A stretch of 64,000 bases of DNA from JBOCEF01 sp050586345 (GTDB taxonomy: Bacteria > Pseudomonadota > Alphaproteobacteria > Rhodobacterales > Rhodobacteraceae): positions 1 to 64,000 of the forward strand of contig NZ_JBOCEF010000017.1 of NCBI RefSeq assembly GCF_050586345.1, in the 5' to 3' direction. Below, in pieces: positions 51,532 through 60,551 of this stretch (its first letter is position 1; each line of letters opens with the position of its first letter). Made by a program: the position numbers and the translations under genes. The notes under the pieces were generated by a model. The model was not told the origin of the DNA and searched no databases. It worked only from the letters and a program-made list of their open reading frames with translations.

Positions 51532-52619
51532 TCTGCGGCCTCCCTCTGGCTCTCCCGGGCCTCCACCTCGGCGCGCATCTTGCGCACCAGGGCCAGCTCG
51601 GACTGGAAGTCCACATAATGCGGCAGCTTGATATGCTCGAGGAACCCGCTCGCCTGGATGTTGTCGATGTGGGAGAGGACGAACTCCTCGTCCTGCGCCG
51701 GGGCGCCGGTGAAGTCCTGGCCCATCTCCTTCCAGCGCAGCGCCCGGTCGACGAGGGCCATCGAAATGGCCTTGCGCTCGTTATGGCCCATGGTCAGGCC
51801 ATAGCCGCGGGAGAATTGCGGCGGCTGGGTCTTCGAGCCGTCGAACTTGTTCACCGTCTCGCATTCCGTCACCCGGATCTCGGCGATGTTCACCGCGAAG
51901 CCCAGTTCCGGGATGTCGACCTCCACATCCACCAGCCCGATGCGCAGCTCGCCCACGAAGGCGTGGGAATTGGCGTAGCCGCGCTGGGTGGAATAGGCGA
52001 GCGCCAGCGCGAAGCCCTCGTCGCCGCGGGCCAGCGCCTGCAGGCGCAGGGCGCGGGAGGCGGGAAGCTCCAGCGGCTCGCGCGTCAGGTCGGGGGGCGC
52101 GGCGTCGCTGCGCGGCTCCTCCTGCATCAGCCCCTCCTGCCCGAGGAAATCGGCGATGCGTGGTTTCGGCTGCGGGGCCGAGGGCGCGGCGGCCAGCGGC
52201 GGGATTTCGCCGTCGGCCTCCAGCGCGAAGTCCAGCAGCCGGTGCGTGTAGTCGAAGGTCGGCCCGAGGACCTGCCCCCCGGGCGCATCCTTGAAGGTGG
52301 CCGAGATCCGGCGTTCCGCCCGCATCGCGCCGGTGTCGATGGGGCGCGTGGCGGCGAAGCGCGGCAGCGTGGTGCGATAGGCGCGGATCAGGAAGATCGC
52401 CTCCACCAGGTCCCCGCGGGACTGCTTGACGGCGAGCGCGGCCAGCGCCTCGTCATAGAGCGAGCCTTCCGCCATCACCCGCGCGACGCTCAGCGCCAGC
52501 TGCTGGGCGATCTGTTCGGTGCTGAGGGCGGGGAGCGAGGGATCGCCCCGCCGCTCCTCGGCCAGCCATTCATGGGCCGCGTCGATGGCCTTCTCGCCGC
52601 CCTTGACCGCGACATACAT
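51528..52619 (-). CDS. phnI: C-P lyase core subunit PhnI
   Basis: Nucleosidase-type catalytic subunit that, with PhnG, H and L, displaces adenine from ATP with phosphonate. The 363-aa protein begins MYVAVKGGEKAIDAAHEWLA. It has LSTEQIAQQLALSVARVMAEGSLYDEALAALA, AYRTTLPRF and RRISATFKDAPGGQVLGPTFDYTHRLLDF (family core). ALAYSTQRGYANSHAFVGELRIG and GYGLTMGHNERKAISMALVD follow. It starts 3 bp after phnH and its stop overlaps the next gene. Confidence 0.96.
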   Translation of the reverse strand: MYVAVKGGEKAIDAAHEWLAEERRGDPSLPALSTEQIAQQLALSVARVMAEGSLYDEALAALAVKQSRGDLVEAIFLIRAYRTTLPRFAATRPIDTGAMRAERRISATFKDAPGGQVLGPTFDYTHRLLDFALEADGEIPPLAAAPSAPQPKPRIADFLGQEGLMQEEPRSDAAPPDLTREPLELPASRALRLQALARGDEGFALALAYSTQRGYANSHAFVGELRIGLVDVEVDIPELGFAVNIAEIRVTECETVNKFDGSKTQPPQFSRGYGLTMGHNERKAISMALVDRALRWKEMGQDFTGAPAQDEEFVLSHIDNIQASGFLEHIKLPHYVDFQSELALVRKMRAEVEARESQREAAE

Positions 52620-52622
52620 GGC

Positions 52623-53207
52623 TCAGCCCTCCAGCTTGGTGGTGCGCGGCAGGGCCGCGAAGCGGTCCCCGGCGCAGAGGATCAGGTCGAGGCCCAGCGG
52701 GTAGGCGTTGAAGGCGCGCAGGGCGGCGATGTCCGAAGCCGCGTTCCCGAGGGGCAGCGCGGCCGCGTCCTTGATGCCGGGGCCCGAGAGGCGCGCCTCG
52801 GCGCCGTCGAAGCCCGGGACCTCCAGCACCAGCGTGGCGCCGCGGTCGGGGTATTCGGGATCGCCCATCGGCCAGGAATCGGCGGGGAGCAGCTCGGCGG
52901 GCGCCCCGAAGGCGAAGGCGGCCTGCCCGCGGTCGTCGGTCACCGGCGCGCCGCAATGAAAGCGCAGCCAGTCGGGGAAGTCCGATGCGGCCAGCGCGGG
53001 GGACAGCCAGCACGGCGTGCCCCCGTCGCAGAGCGTCAGCGCCACGAGGCCCATGGCCGGGGAGACCGGCGCGGGCGGCGCCGCGCCCTCGGCCCGCCCG
53101 ATGGTCCCGGGAGCCGCCATGGCGCCCAGGATCACCCGGAAGGCGCGCGAGGACTGGGCGGCGGGGTCGTCGAAGCCCCCCGACAGGGCGGCGGCGGCAT
53201 GGGCCAT
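52623..53207 (-). CDS. phnH: C-P lyase core subunit PhnH
   Basis: A 194-aa structural subunit of the PhnGHIJ complex. Family stretches are SGGFDDPAAQSSRAFRVILGAMAAPG, LTLCDGGTPCWLSPALA, LRFHCGAPVTDDRGQAAFA and GDPEYPDRGATLVLEVPGF. The start shares one base with the phnG stop (TGATG). No anomalies seen. Confidence 0.94.
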   Translation of the reverse strand: MAHAAAALSGGFDDPAAQSSRAFRVILGAMAAPGTIGRAEGAAPPAPVSPAMGLVALTLCDGGTPCWLSPALAASDFPDWLRFHCGAPVTDDRGQAAFAFGAPAELLPADSWPMGDPEYPDRGATLVLEVPGFDGAEARLSGPGIKDAAALPLGNAASDIAALRAFNAYPLGLDLILCAGDRFAALPRTTKLEG

Positions 53208-53704
53208 CAGTCGTCTCCCCGAACCATGGTGAAGAACTCCACCTTCGTGGCGTCGGCCTTGCCCGCGCGGGCGGCGGCGGCGGCCTCGGCGGCTTCGCGC
53301 AGGGGGGCGAGGACATGCGCCTCGACCTGCGGGCCCGCGTCCGTCTGGGCCATGGCGTCGGCCAGCGCCGCGGCCTCGGCATGCGTCGCGTCGCGGCCCG
53401 GGACCCAGGCATGGCCGACGGCGCCGTCCTCGGTCTGCAAGGTGCAGCGGGTCACGGTCATCTCGCCGAGATTGAACGGCGCGCCGGTTCCCCCGGCGCG
53501 GCCGCGGACCATCACCGCGCCCCGCTCGGGGCGGCGCAGCCAGGTGAAGCCGGGCCGGGATGGCAGCGCCTCCATCGCCGCGGCGAGCGCCGCCGGATCG
53601 GCCTTGGCCAGCACCGACATGCGCGCGGCCCGGGCCGGGTCGGGATGGGCCTCGGCGGAGGAAGGATTTTCGGGCGCCCCTTGGGGCTGGACAGGTTCAT
53701 TCAC
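53207..53704 (-). CDS. phnG: C-P lyase core subunit PhnG
   Basis: A 165-aa subunit of PhnGHIJ. The GTG at 53704 is supported by AGGAG at 53720-53716 (minus strand), 9 bases upstream. A Pro/Glu/Ala-rich leader of about 28 residues precedes the family core: RMSVLAKADPAALAAAMEAL, RPERGAVMVRGRAGGTGAPFNLGEMTVTRCTLQ and GHAWVPGRDATHAEAAALADAM. It is first in the leftward operon, and its ribosome binding site lies inside the proposed PhnF operator. Confidence 0.93.
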   Translation of the reverse strand: MNEPVQPQGAPENPSSAEAHPDPARAARMSVLAKADPAALAAAMEALPSRPGFTWLRRPERGAVMVRGRAGGTGAPFNLGEMTVTRCTLQTEDGAVGHAWVPGRDATHAEAAALADAMAQTDAGPQVEAHVLAPLREAAEAAAAARAGKADATKVEFFTMVRGDD

Positions 53705-53732
53705 TTGTCTACACTCCTAGACAACTAGACAA
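53705..53732. promoter_or_regulatory. candidate PhnF operator
   Basis: TTGTCTA (53705-53711), six bases, TAGACAA (53718-53724), one base, then TAGACAA again (53726-53732). The three 7-base half sites form an inverted repeat plus a direct repeat directly upstream of phnG, in the phnG-phnF control region. HutC-type GntR regulators bind such TTGTCTAGACAA-like sites. The phnG ribosome binding site lies between the first two half sites, so binding would also mask translation signals in DNA. Confidence 0.65.
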
Positions 53733-53836
53733 ACCATGCGCGATTCCCGCGCCGCACACAAGCCGATCTGCGTGACATGTTGATGACGCGCAGCGCCGCC
53801 CTTCCCGCCGCGCGGCCCTGAGCCTGGATCCGACCG

Positions 53837-54604
53837 ATGCCCCCTTCCGACACCTCTCCGCCACCCCTCGACCCCCGCTCGGGCGGGGCGCCCCTGTGGC
53901 TGCAGATCCGCGACCAGCTGGCGACCGAGATCGCCGAGGGCCGCTGGGGCCCGGGCGAACGCCTGCCCTCGGAACACGCGCTGGCCGAGCGGTTCGGGGT
54001 GAACCGCCACACCCTGCGCCGCGCCGTTGGCGACCTGGCCGAGGCGGGGATGGTGCATGTGCGCCGCGGCGCGGGGGCGATGGTGACCGAGGGGCGCATC
54101 GACTACCGCATCGGCGGGCGGCAGCGCTTCTCGGCCAACATCGCCGCCATCGGCCGGGCCCATGGCCGCCGCCTGCTGGGCCTCGAGACCGTGCGCGCCA
54201 GCCGGGCCGAGGCGCTGGCGCTGGAGCTGGCGGAGGGGGAGCTGGTGCATGCCGTCGAATCGCTGTCCGAGGCCGACGGCGCGCCGGTGATCCATTCGCG
54301 CATGACGTTCCCCGCGCGCCTGGCGGCCCTGCCCGAGGCGCTGCGCACGGGAAGCGGCGTGACCGCAGCGCTGGCCGCCTGCGGGGTGCAGGACTACCGC
54401 CGCGCCTGGACGCGGATGACCGCGGGCCGCCCCGGCGCGCTGATCGCGCGGCACCTGCAGATGCCCGAAGGCGGCGTGGCGCTGCTGGCCGAAAGCATGA
54501 ACCGGGCCGAGGACGGGCGGCCGGTGGAATATGCCCTCTCCTGGTTCTGCACCGACCGGATGTCGGTGCTGACCGGGGACGAGGCGCCGCCCGAGGGGCT
54601 CTGA
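53837..54604 (+). CDS. phnF: phosphonate operon regulator PhnF (GntR/HutC, UTRA domain)
   Basis: A 255-aa regulator. The winged helix is at residues about 14-85 (APLWLQIRDQLATEIAEGRWGPGERL, SEHALAERFGVNRHTLRRAVGDL), followed by a UTRA ligand domain (GRRLLGLETVRASRAEALAL, VIHSRMTFPARL, VEYALSWFCTDRMSVL). It is divergent from phnG and first in the rightward set. It presumably represses both directions through the TTGTCTA/TAGACAA site until a phosphonate-related ligand is present. Confidence 0.92.
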   Translation: MPPSDTSPPPLDPRSGGAPLWLQIRDQLATEIAEGRWGPGERLPSEHALAERFGVNRHTLRRAVGDLAEAGMVHVRRGAGAMVTEGRIDYRIGGRQRFSANIAAIGRAHGRRLLGLETVRASRAEALALELAEGELVHAVESLSEADGAPVIHSRMTFPARLAALPEALRTGSGVTAALAACGVQDYRRAWTRMTAGRPGALIARHLQMPEGGVALLAESMNRAEDGRPVEYALSWFCTDRMSVLTGDEAPPEGL

Positions 54605-54650
54605 GGCGCGCGCGCCGCCGTCACAAAGCCGAAACGCGACATTTACCGAA

Positions 54651-54668
54651 CTGACACGGAACTGAGAC
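54651..54668 (+). promoter_or_regulatory. candidate PhoB box upstream of phnC
   Basis: Two 7-base direct repeats, ctgacac (54651-54657) and ctgagac (54662-54668), are separated by 4 bases. This is the spacing of the Pho box (CTGTCAT-N4-CTGTCAT), with about five of seven matches each. It lies 61 bp before phnC, a sensible place for phosphate-starvation activation. Imperfect match. Confidence 0.45.
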
Positions 54669-54729
54669 GCCCCCGTCAACGCCAGCCCCCATGGTGCGCG
54701 CCGCAACGCAACCGCAGGGGCCCGCTTTC

Positions 54730-55563
<834 letters not shown>

Positions 55564-55577
55564 TCCCCCTTCCCGCC

Positions 55578-55624
55578 GCGCGGCGCGCCCCGGGGCCGGG
55601 GGCGCCGCGCGCGCGGGGTCTTTT
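55578..55624 (+). terminator. partial terminator/attenuator between phnC and phnD
   Basis: A 9-bp stem (55578-55586 with 55602-55610) is followed about 10 bases later by tttt. In mid-operon it may reduce read-through or stabilise the upstream mRNA end. phnD has its own strong ribosome binding site (caggagcg). Confidence 0.4.
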
Positions 55625-55700
55625 CCGAAATCCGTGATCCCATGCGCGGTCCCGATCCCGGGCCCGGCACACCCCACATCCCAACCCCAGGAGCGATCCA

Positions 55701-56618
55701 ATGAAACGCACCGCTTACGCCGCCTTCGCGCTGGCCCTCGCCGGGTCCGCCGTCTCCGCCCCCGCCCTCGCGGCCGACGGCATCACCGAATTCCGCATCG
55801 GCATCCTCGGCGGCGAGAACGCCTCGGACCGCCTGCGCGCCTATGAGTGCCTGCGCGAGAAGACCGAGGCGCAGCTCGGGGTTCCGGTGAAGCTCTACGC
55901 CCCGGCCGACTACAACGGCGTGATCGAGGGCCTGCTGGGCGGCAATCTCGACGTCGCGTGGCTGGGCGCCTCGGGCTACGCCAAGGTCTACCTGTCGGAC
56001 CCCGAGGCGGTCGAGCCGGCGCTGGTGAAGGTCAATGTCGACGGCGGCTACGGCTATTACTCGATCGGCTTCGCGCGCAACGACTCCGGCGTCGAATCGC
56101 TGGCCGACATGGAAGGCAAGGCCTTCGCCTTCGGCGATCCGAACTCCACCTCGGGCTACCTGATCCCGTCGATCGAGATCCCCAAGGCCGGGTATTCCAT
56201 GAAGCCGGGCGAGTATTTCGGCGACGTGAAATTCTCGGGCGGGCATGAGCAGACCATCGTCGGCGTGTTCAACGGCGATTTCGACGCGGGCGTGACCTGG
56301 GCCGACGGCCTCGGCGAATGGGAAGACGGCTACAACTCGGGCGCCCTGCGCAAGGCCGCCGACGCGGGCCTGGTGGACATGACCGAGATCCGCGAGATCT
56401 GGCGCTCCCCCGTCATCCCCGAGGGCCCGGTGGTGCTGCGCAAGACCCTGCCCGCGGACGTGAAGTTCAAGACCGTGGCGCTGTGGGGCACCCTGCCCTC
56501 GATGGACCCGGACTGCGCCTACGGCGTGCTGTCGGGCGACGCCAAGGGCTTCATGCCGATCACCCATGACGCCTACGAGGCCATCGTGGAGGCGCGCCGC
56601 CTCAAGTCGATGAACTGA
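55701..56618 (+). CDS. phnD: phosphonate ABC transporter substrate-binding protein
   Basis: Periplasmic binding protein that delivers phosphonates to PhnE. The 305-aa protein has a Sec signal peptide (MKRTAYAAFALALAGSAVSA, cleavage near ALAAD). PhnD stretches follow: FRIGILGGENASDRLRAYECL, YNGVIEGLLGGNLDVAWLGASGYAKVY, FGDPNSTSGYLIPSI and GHEQTIVGVFNGDFDAGVTW. Good ribosome binding site. An intercistronic hairpin follows it. Confidence 0.95.
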   Translation: MKRTAYAAFALALAGSAVSAPALAADGITEFRIGILGGENASDRLRAYECLREKTEAQLGVPVKLYAPADYNGVIEGLLGGNLDVAWLGASGYAKVYLSDPEAVEPALVKVNVDGGYGYYSIGFARNDSGVESLADMEGKAFAFGDPNSTSGYLIPSIEIPKAGYSMKPGEYFGDVKFSGGHEQTIVGVFNGDFDAGVTWADGLGEWEDGYNSGALRKAADAGLVDMTEIREIWRSPVIPEGPVVLRKTLPADVKFKTVALWGTLPSMDPDCAYGVLSGDAKGFMPITHDAYEAIVEARRLKSMN

Positions 56619-56638
56619 TCGCCTCCCGGTCGGAAAAA

Positions 56639-56666
56639 GCGGCCCCGGACGCGCGTCCGGGGCCGC
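56639..56666. other. intercistronic hairpin between phnD and phnE
   Basis: A perfect 12-bp stem (56639-56650 with 56655-56666, loop gcgc) lies 20 bp after phnD and lacks a plus-strand T tract. Such hairpins after binding-protein genes often protect the upstream mRNA and keep binding protein above permease levels. That role is inferred. Confidence 0.6.
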
Positions 56667-56826
56667 GCCGCGTATGACCGGCGGGCGCGTATCGGCCCGC
56701 CGCCCCTTCTTCCCTTCATCGCCCGCCGCCCCCCCGCGCCGCCGCTTCCCGGCCGCGGGCCGCGCGTGCAGGCGGCCCGGGCGCATCCCGCCGCGCCCGG
56801 CCCGCATGTCCCGGAGACCCCCTCGC

Positions 56827-59079
56827 ATGGCCGACGCAGACGACCGAACCGGCGCGCGCACCGCCGCCCTGACGCACGCGGCGCTGGACCTCGCCCGCCG
56901 CCGCCGCCTCTACACCCTGTTCGGCGCGCTGCTGATCCTCGCGGTCCTCGTCTCGGGCTACGACGTCTCCAACGAGATGAACTCGGGCGGGTTCCTGTCG
57001 GGTCTGCCGCTGTTCTTCGACTATCCCGCCGCCCTGTTGGCCGAGGCGTGGGAGAAGCGCGCGGGCTTCCCGGGGCTGCTGGTCCGCTTCCTGCCCGCCC
57101 TGCTCGAGACGCTGAACATCGCCCTGACCGCGACCCTGCTGGGCGGGGCTGCGGCGGTGGCGCTCTCGCTGGCCGCGACGCGCGGGCTGGGGGCGCCGGG
57201 CTGGCTGGTCTCGGCCACCCGCCGCACCATGGACGTGATGCGCGCCTTCCCCGAGCTGATCCTGGCGCTGTTCCTGATCTACGTGCTCGGCGGCTCTCCG
57301 GTCCCGGCGATGATCGCGGTCGCCTTCCATACCGCGGGCGCGCTGGGCAAGCTCTTCGCCGAGGTGAACGAGAACGCCGCGCAGGGGCCGCTTGAAGGGC
57401 TGTCCGCCGGGGGCGCCTCCTGGCTGCAGCGCATCCGCTTCGGGCTGCTGCCGCAGGCGGCGCCGAACTGGCTGAGCTATTTCCTGCTGCGGCTGGAGAT
57501 CAACGTGCGCGCCTCGGCCATCCTGGGCTTCGTCGGCGCGGGCGGCATCGGCACCGAGCTTCGGCGCACCATCGGCTGGGGCAAGGGGTCGGGCGACGAG
57601 ACGATGGCGCTGTTCGTGCTGCTGCTCGCCTCGATCTTCGTGATCGACCAGTTCAGCTCCTGGGCGCGGGGGCGGCTGACCCGCGGCGCGGGGGACGAGG
57701 TCGGCGCCGGGCCCGATGCCGCGCGCGGGCGCATCCGCCGCCGGTCGCTGCTGACCATCGGCTTCCCGGCGCTGGCGCTGGTCTATCTCGGCTATGCCTG
57801 GGTCGCCTTCGACGTGCCGGGGCTGATCGAGAAATCCCGCCCCGAGCGCGCCGCGATCCTCGCCTCCGACGCGGTGTCCTACAAGACCCACGTAACCGCG
57901 GACCTGCGCCGCGGCGGCATCGAGGTGGCGGTGGAGGGCGAGCGCCTCGCGACCTACGACCCCGCGGCCCTGCCGGTCTGGGCGCAGGTCGACGGGAACG
58001 TTGCGCAGGCCGATCTCGGGAACGGGGTGCGCGCGCGGATCGACGGCAAGACGCTGGCCCTCTTCGTGCCGGGTTATGGCGAGATCACCGCGACCGCCTC
58101 CGCCGCGGGCGTCGAGACGGTCCTGCCCGCGGGGCCGGTCCCCGACTGGCTGATCGTGCGCGGCAACAAGCTGGACGCGCGCACGCCGATGGGCCCGCGC
58201 GCGCAGGTCTCGCGCGCCAAGATCGAGCTGCACCGGTTCCATTTCGGCTGGGAGCATTTCTGGTTCGACTTCCGCTCGCCCCTGCAGGGGCTGGGCTGGG
58301 GCGAGCTGGCGGCGCTGGCGCTCTCCGCCGACCGGATCGAGCCGGGGATGTCCAACGCCTGGTTCATGGTGCAGGAGTTCCTCGGCAACCAGGAATGGCA
58401 GCACCGGGCGGTGTTCGTGGCGGTGTTCGAGACGCTGATGATGGCGGTGCTGGGCACGCTGACCGCGGCCTTCGTGGCGCTGCCGCTGGCGGCGCTGGCG
58501 GCGCGCAACTTCTCGCCCTCGGGGACCGTGCGCTTCGCGGTGCGGCGGCTGTTCGACCTGCTGCGCGGCATCGACATGCTGATCTGGTCGCTGATCTTCA
58601 TCCGGGCCTTCGGGCTCGGGCCGCTCACCGGCGCGCTGGCCATCGCCTTCACCGACACCGGCACGCTGGGCAAGCTGTTCTCTGAGGCGCTGGAGAACGT
58701 GGACGAGAAGCAGATCGAGGGCGTCCACGCCGCGGGCGCGACGCGGCTGCAGAAATGGCGCTACGGCGTGCTGCCGCAGATCGCGCCGGTGTTCGTCAGC
58801 CAGGGGCTCTATTACCTCGAATCCAACGTGCGCTCCGCCACGGTGATCGGCGCGCTGGGCGCGGGCGGCATCGGGCTGATGCTGGTCGAGACCATGCGCA
58901 CCTCGCGCGACTGGGAGAACACGGCCTGGATCGTGGCGCTGACCATCGCGCTGGTCTCGGTGATGGACGCGGTCTCGACCCGGCTGCGGCGGCGGCTGAT
59001 CGACGGCGGGGCCGAGAAGGCGGCGGCGCGCGGGGCGAAGGCCGCCGCGGGCCCCCTGCCCGCCCCGGCGGCGGCCTGA
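56827..59079 (+). CDS. phnE: fused phosphonate ABC permease PhnE1-PhnE2
   Basis: A 750-aa protein containing two PhnE permeases in one frame. Residues about 25-285 are a complete permease with the ATPase-contact motif EGLSAGGASWLQRIRFGLLP. Residues about 300-735 are the longer PhnE2 type. That half opens with a helix (FPALALVYLGYAWVAFDVPG), continues with a roughly 170-residue extracytoplasmic insert, and ends with a second permease carrying EGVHAAGATRLQKWRYGVLP. In relatives these are usually two adjacent genes. The ATG at 56827 is used; upstream frame is Arg/Pro-rich. A single chain would supply the whole membrane dimer. Confidence 0.88.
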   Translation: MADADDRTGARTAALTHAALDLARRRRLYTLFGALLILAVLVSGYDVSNEMNSGGFLSGLPLFFDYPAALLAEAWEKRAGFPGLLVRFLPALLETLNIALTATLLGGAAAVALSLAATRGLGAPGWLVSATRRTMDVMRAFPELILALFLIYVLGGSPVPAMIAVAFHTAGALGKLFAEVNENAAQGPLEGLSAGGASWLQRIRFGLLPQAAPNWLSYFLLRLEINVRASAILGFVGAGGIGTELRRTIGWGKGSGDETMALFVLLLASIFVIDQFSSWARGRLTRGAGDEVGAGPDAARGRIRRRSLLTIGFPALALVYLGYAWVAFDVPGLIEKSRPERAAILASDAVSYKTHVTADLRRGGIEVAVEGERLATYDPAALPVWAQVDGNVAQADLGNGVRARIDGKTLALFVPGYGEITATASAAGVETVLPAGPVPDWLIVRGNKLDARTPMGPRAQVSRAKIELHRFHFGWEHFWFDFRSPLQGLGWGELAALALSADRIEPGMSNAWFMVQEFLGNQEWQHRAVFVAVFETLMMAVLGTLTAAFVALPLAALAARNFSPSGTVRFAVRRLFDLLRGIDMLIWSLIFIRAFGLGPLTGALAIAFTDTGTLGKLFSEALENVDEKQIEGVHAAGATRLQKWRYGVLPQIAPVFVSQGLYYLESNVRSATVIGALGAGGIGLMLVETMRTSRDWENTAWIVALTIALVSVMDAVSTRLRRRLIDGGAEKAAARGAKAAAGPLPAPAAA

Positions 59080-59089
59080 GGGGGCGGTG

Positions 59090-59704
59090 ATGGCGAAGCT
59101 CTCCGAAACCCCGCTGGTGCATGAGGGCGCGCGCGTCGTGGACTGCCGCCTCGGGCGCTATACCGAGGTGATGGCGGGCGCGCTGCTGGTGCGCACCGAG
59201 ATGGACGACTATTCCTATGTCGCCGGGAACAACGACGTGACGGACAGCCGGATCGGCAAGTTCGCCAACATCGCCTCGGGGGTGCGGATCAATCCCGGGA
59301 ACCACCCGCACTGGCGCGCCTCGCAGCACCATTTCATGTACCGCGCCTCGGATTACTGGGACGGGGCCGAGGACGAGGCGGCGTTCTTCGAATGGCGCCG
59401 GGGCCAGCCTTGCCTGATCGGGCATGACACCTGGATCGGGCACAACGCGGTGGTGCTGGCGGGGGTGACGGTTGGGACCGGGGCCATCGTCGGCGCCGGG
59501 GCCGTGGTGTCGAAGGATGTCGCGCCCTACACCGTGGTGGGCGGCGTGGCGGCGGCGCCGATCAAGCGCCGGCACCCCGAGGCCGTGGCGGAGCGGCTGA
59601 TGGCGCTGGCCTGGTGGGACTGGGACCACGAGGCGATCCTGGCGGCGCTGCCGGATTTCCGGGCGCTGTCGGTCGAGGCGTTCCTGGAGAAATACGGGGG
59701 GTGA
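59090..59704 (+). CDS. phn-associated hexapeptide-repeat acyltransferase
   Basis: A 204-aa left-handed beta-helix transferase of the type found in many phosphonate operons (TIGR03308-like family). It has GRYTEVMAGALLVRTEMDDYSYVAGNNDV, FANIASGVRINPGNHPHWRASQHHFMYRA, LIGHDTWIGHNAVVLAGVTVGTGAIVGAGAVVSKDV (repeat core) and VVGGVAAAPIKRR. It probably acetylates a phosphonate or aminoalkylphosphonate, a job done by unrelated PhnO elsewhere (inference). GTG 59087 is an alternative start. It starts 10 bp after phnE and ends at a terminator. Confidence 0.85.
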   Translation: MAKLSETPLVHEGARVVDCRLGRYTEVMAGALLVRTEMDDYSYVAGNNDVTDSRIGKFANIASGVRINPGNHPHWRASQHHFMYRASDYWDGAEDEAAFFEWRRGQPCLIGHDTWIGHNAVVLAGVTVGTGAIVGAGAVVSKDVAPYTVVGGVAAAPIKRRHPEAVAERLMALAWWDWDHEAILAALPDFRALSVEAFLEKYGG

Positions 59705-59789
59705 TGGCCCTTGCGGGCCTGCGATGGGGAAAGAGGGGCGAGCCCCTCTCTCCCCCTCGCTCCCCGTGGCAGGCGTGCCGCGCAAAACA

Positions 59790-59824
59790 AAGGGCCGCGC
59801 CCCGTTGCCCGGGGCGCGGCCCTT
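59790..59824. terminator. bidirectional terminator between phn and sspB
   Basis: A perfect 14-bp stem (59790-59803 with 59811-59824) has a 7-base loop. On the minus strand it is followed by tgttttgcg, so it ends sspB well. It also closes the rightward phn operon. Confidence 0.8.
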
Positions 59825-59842
59825 GTCGCATTGCGGGGGCGT

Positions 59843-60316
59843 TCAGCCCTTGCGGAAGCGGTCGAGGCTGACCACGTCGCCGCCGCCCCGGGGCGGATCC
59901 GGCTCGGGATCGGGATCCAGCTCCTCCGGGATCTCCGGGGCCTCGTCCTCGTCATCCACCTCGTGCCCGTCGAATTTCAGCCCGAACTCCGCGTGCGGAT
60001 CGACGAACTGCAGCACCGCGTCGAACGGCACCACCAGCGTCGCCGGGCGGTCCGAGAAGGACAGCGTCACCGTGAACCGGTCGGCGGTCACCGCGAGATC
60101 CCAGAACTCGTGCTCGAGCACGATGGTGATCTCCTCGGGGAACTGCGCCTTCAACCAGTCCGGCATGGTCACGCCCGGATGGGTCGTGTCGAACTTGATG
60201 TAGAAGTGGTGTCCGCCGATCGGCCCGCTCTCGGCCACCAGGCCGAGCGCCTCGGCCAGCACGCCGCGCAGGGCGCGCTGCATCATTCCACCGTAATCGA
60301 TATGACCCTCGGTCAT
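59843..60316 (-). CDS. sspB: ClpXP adaptor SspB
   Basis: A 157-aa SspB of the alphaproteobacterial type, which delivers ssrA-tagged proteins to the ClpXP protease. The folded domain is residues about 5-115 (IDYGGMMQRALRGVLAEALGL, HHFYIKFDTTHPGVTMPDWLKAQFPEEITIVLEHEFWDL as the core, VVPFDAVLQFVDPHAEFGLKF). An acidic linker follows, then the ClpX-binding tail DVVSLDRFRKG. The gene encoding the tag itself lies upstream on the same strand. Confidence 0.94.
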   Translation of the reverse strand: MTEGHIDYGGMMQRALRGVLAEALGLVAESGPIGGHHFYIKFDTTHPGVTMPDWLKAQFPEEITIVLEHEFWDLAVTADRFTVTLSFSDRPATLVVPFDAVLQFVDPHAEFGLKFDGHEVDDEDEAPEIPEELDPDPEPDPPRGGGDVVSLDRFRKG

Positions 60317-60520
60317 CCCGCCTCCATTCGGCCCGTCTCTGGCTCGTATATGCGAACCTTATCCGATTCTGCAGGCGAAGGAAGGCGCCCGGCGGCGCGA
60401 AAACCATCCCCTTCGCCGCCTGCGCCGGGAGGTCGCGGGGGCGGGCCGCGCGGCGCGCGCGCACGCGCGGGCGGCGGCGCACAGAAGCGCGCGCGAAGCG
60501 GTCGGGTCCCGGGAAAGAGG

Positions 60521-60551
60521 AAAGTGCAGGCTTCTGTTGCCAGGCGCCTGC
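60521..60551 (-). terminator. hairpin and T-rich end of ssrA
   Basis: On the minus strand gcaggc (60551-60546) pairs with gcctgc (60531-60526) and is followed by actttcctctttccc. It marks the likely 3' limit of the tmRNA precursor, though part of the stem may belong to the mature coding piece. Confidence 0.5.

Noticed and set aside
59090..59704. PhnO aminoalkylphosphonate N-acetyltransferase
   Set aside because: The protein is a left-handed beta-helix hexapeptide transferase, not a GNAT fold. The role may be analogous, but the gene is not phnO.
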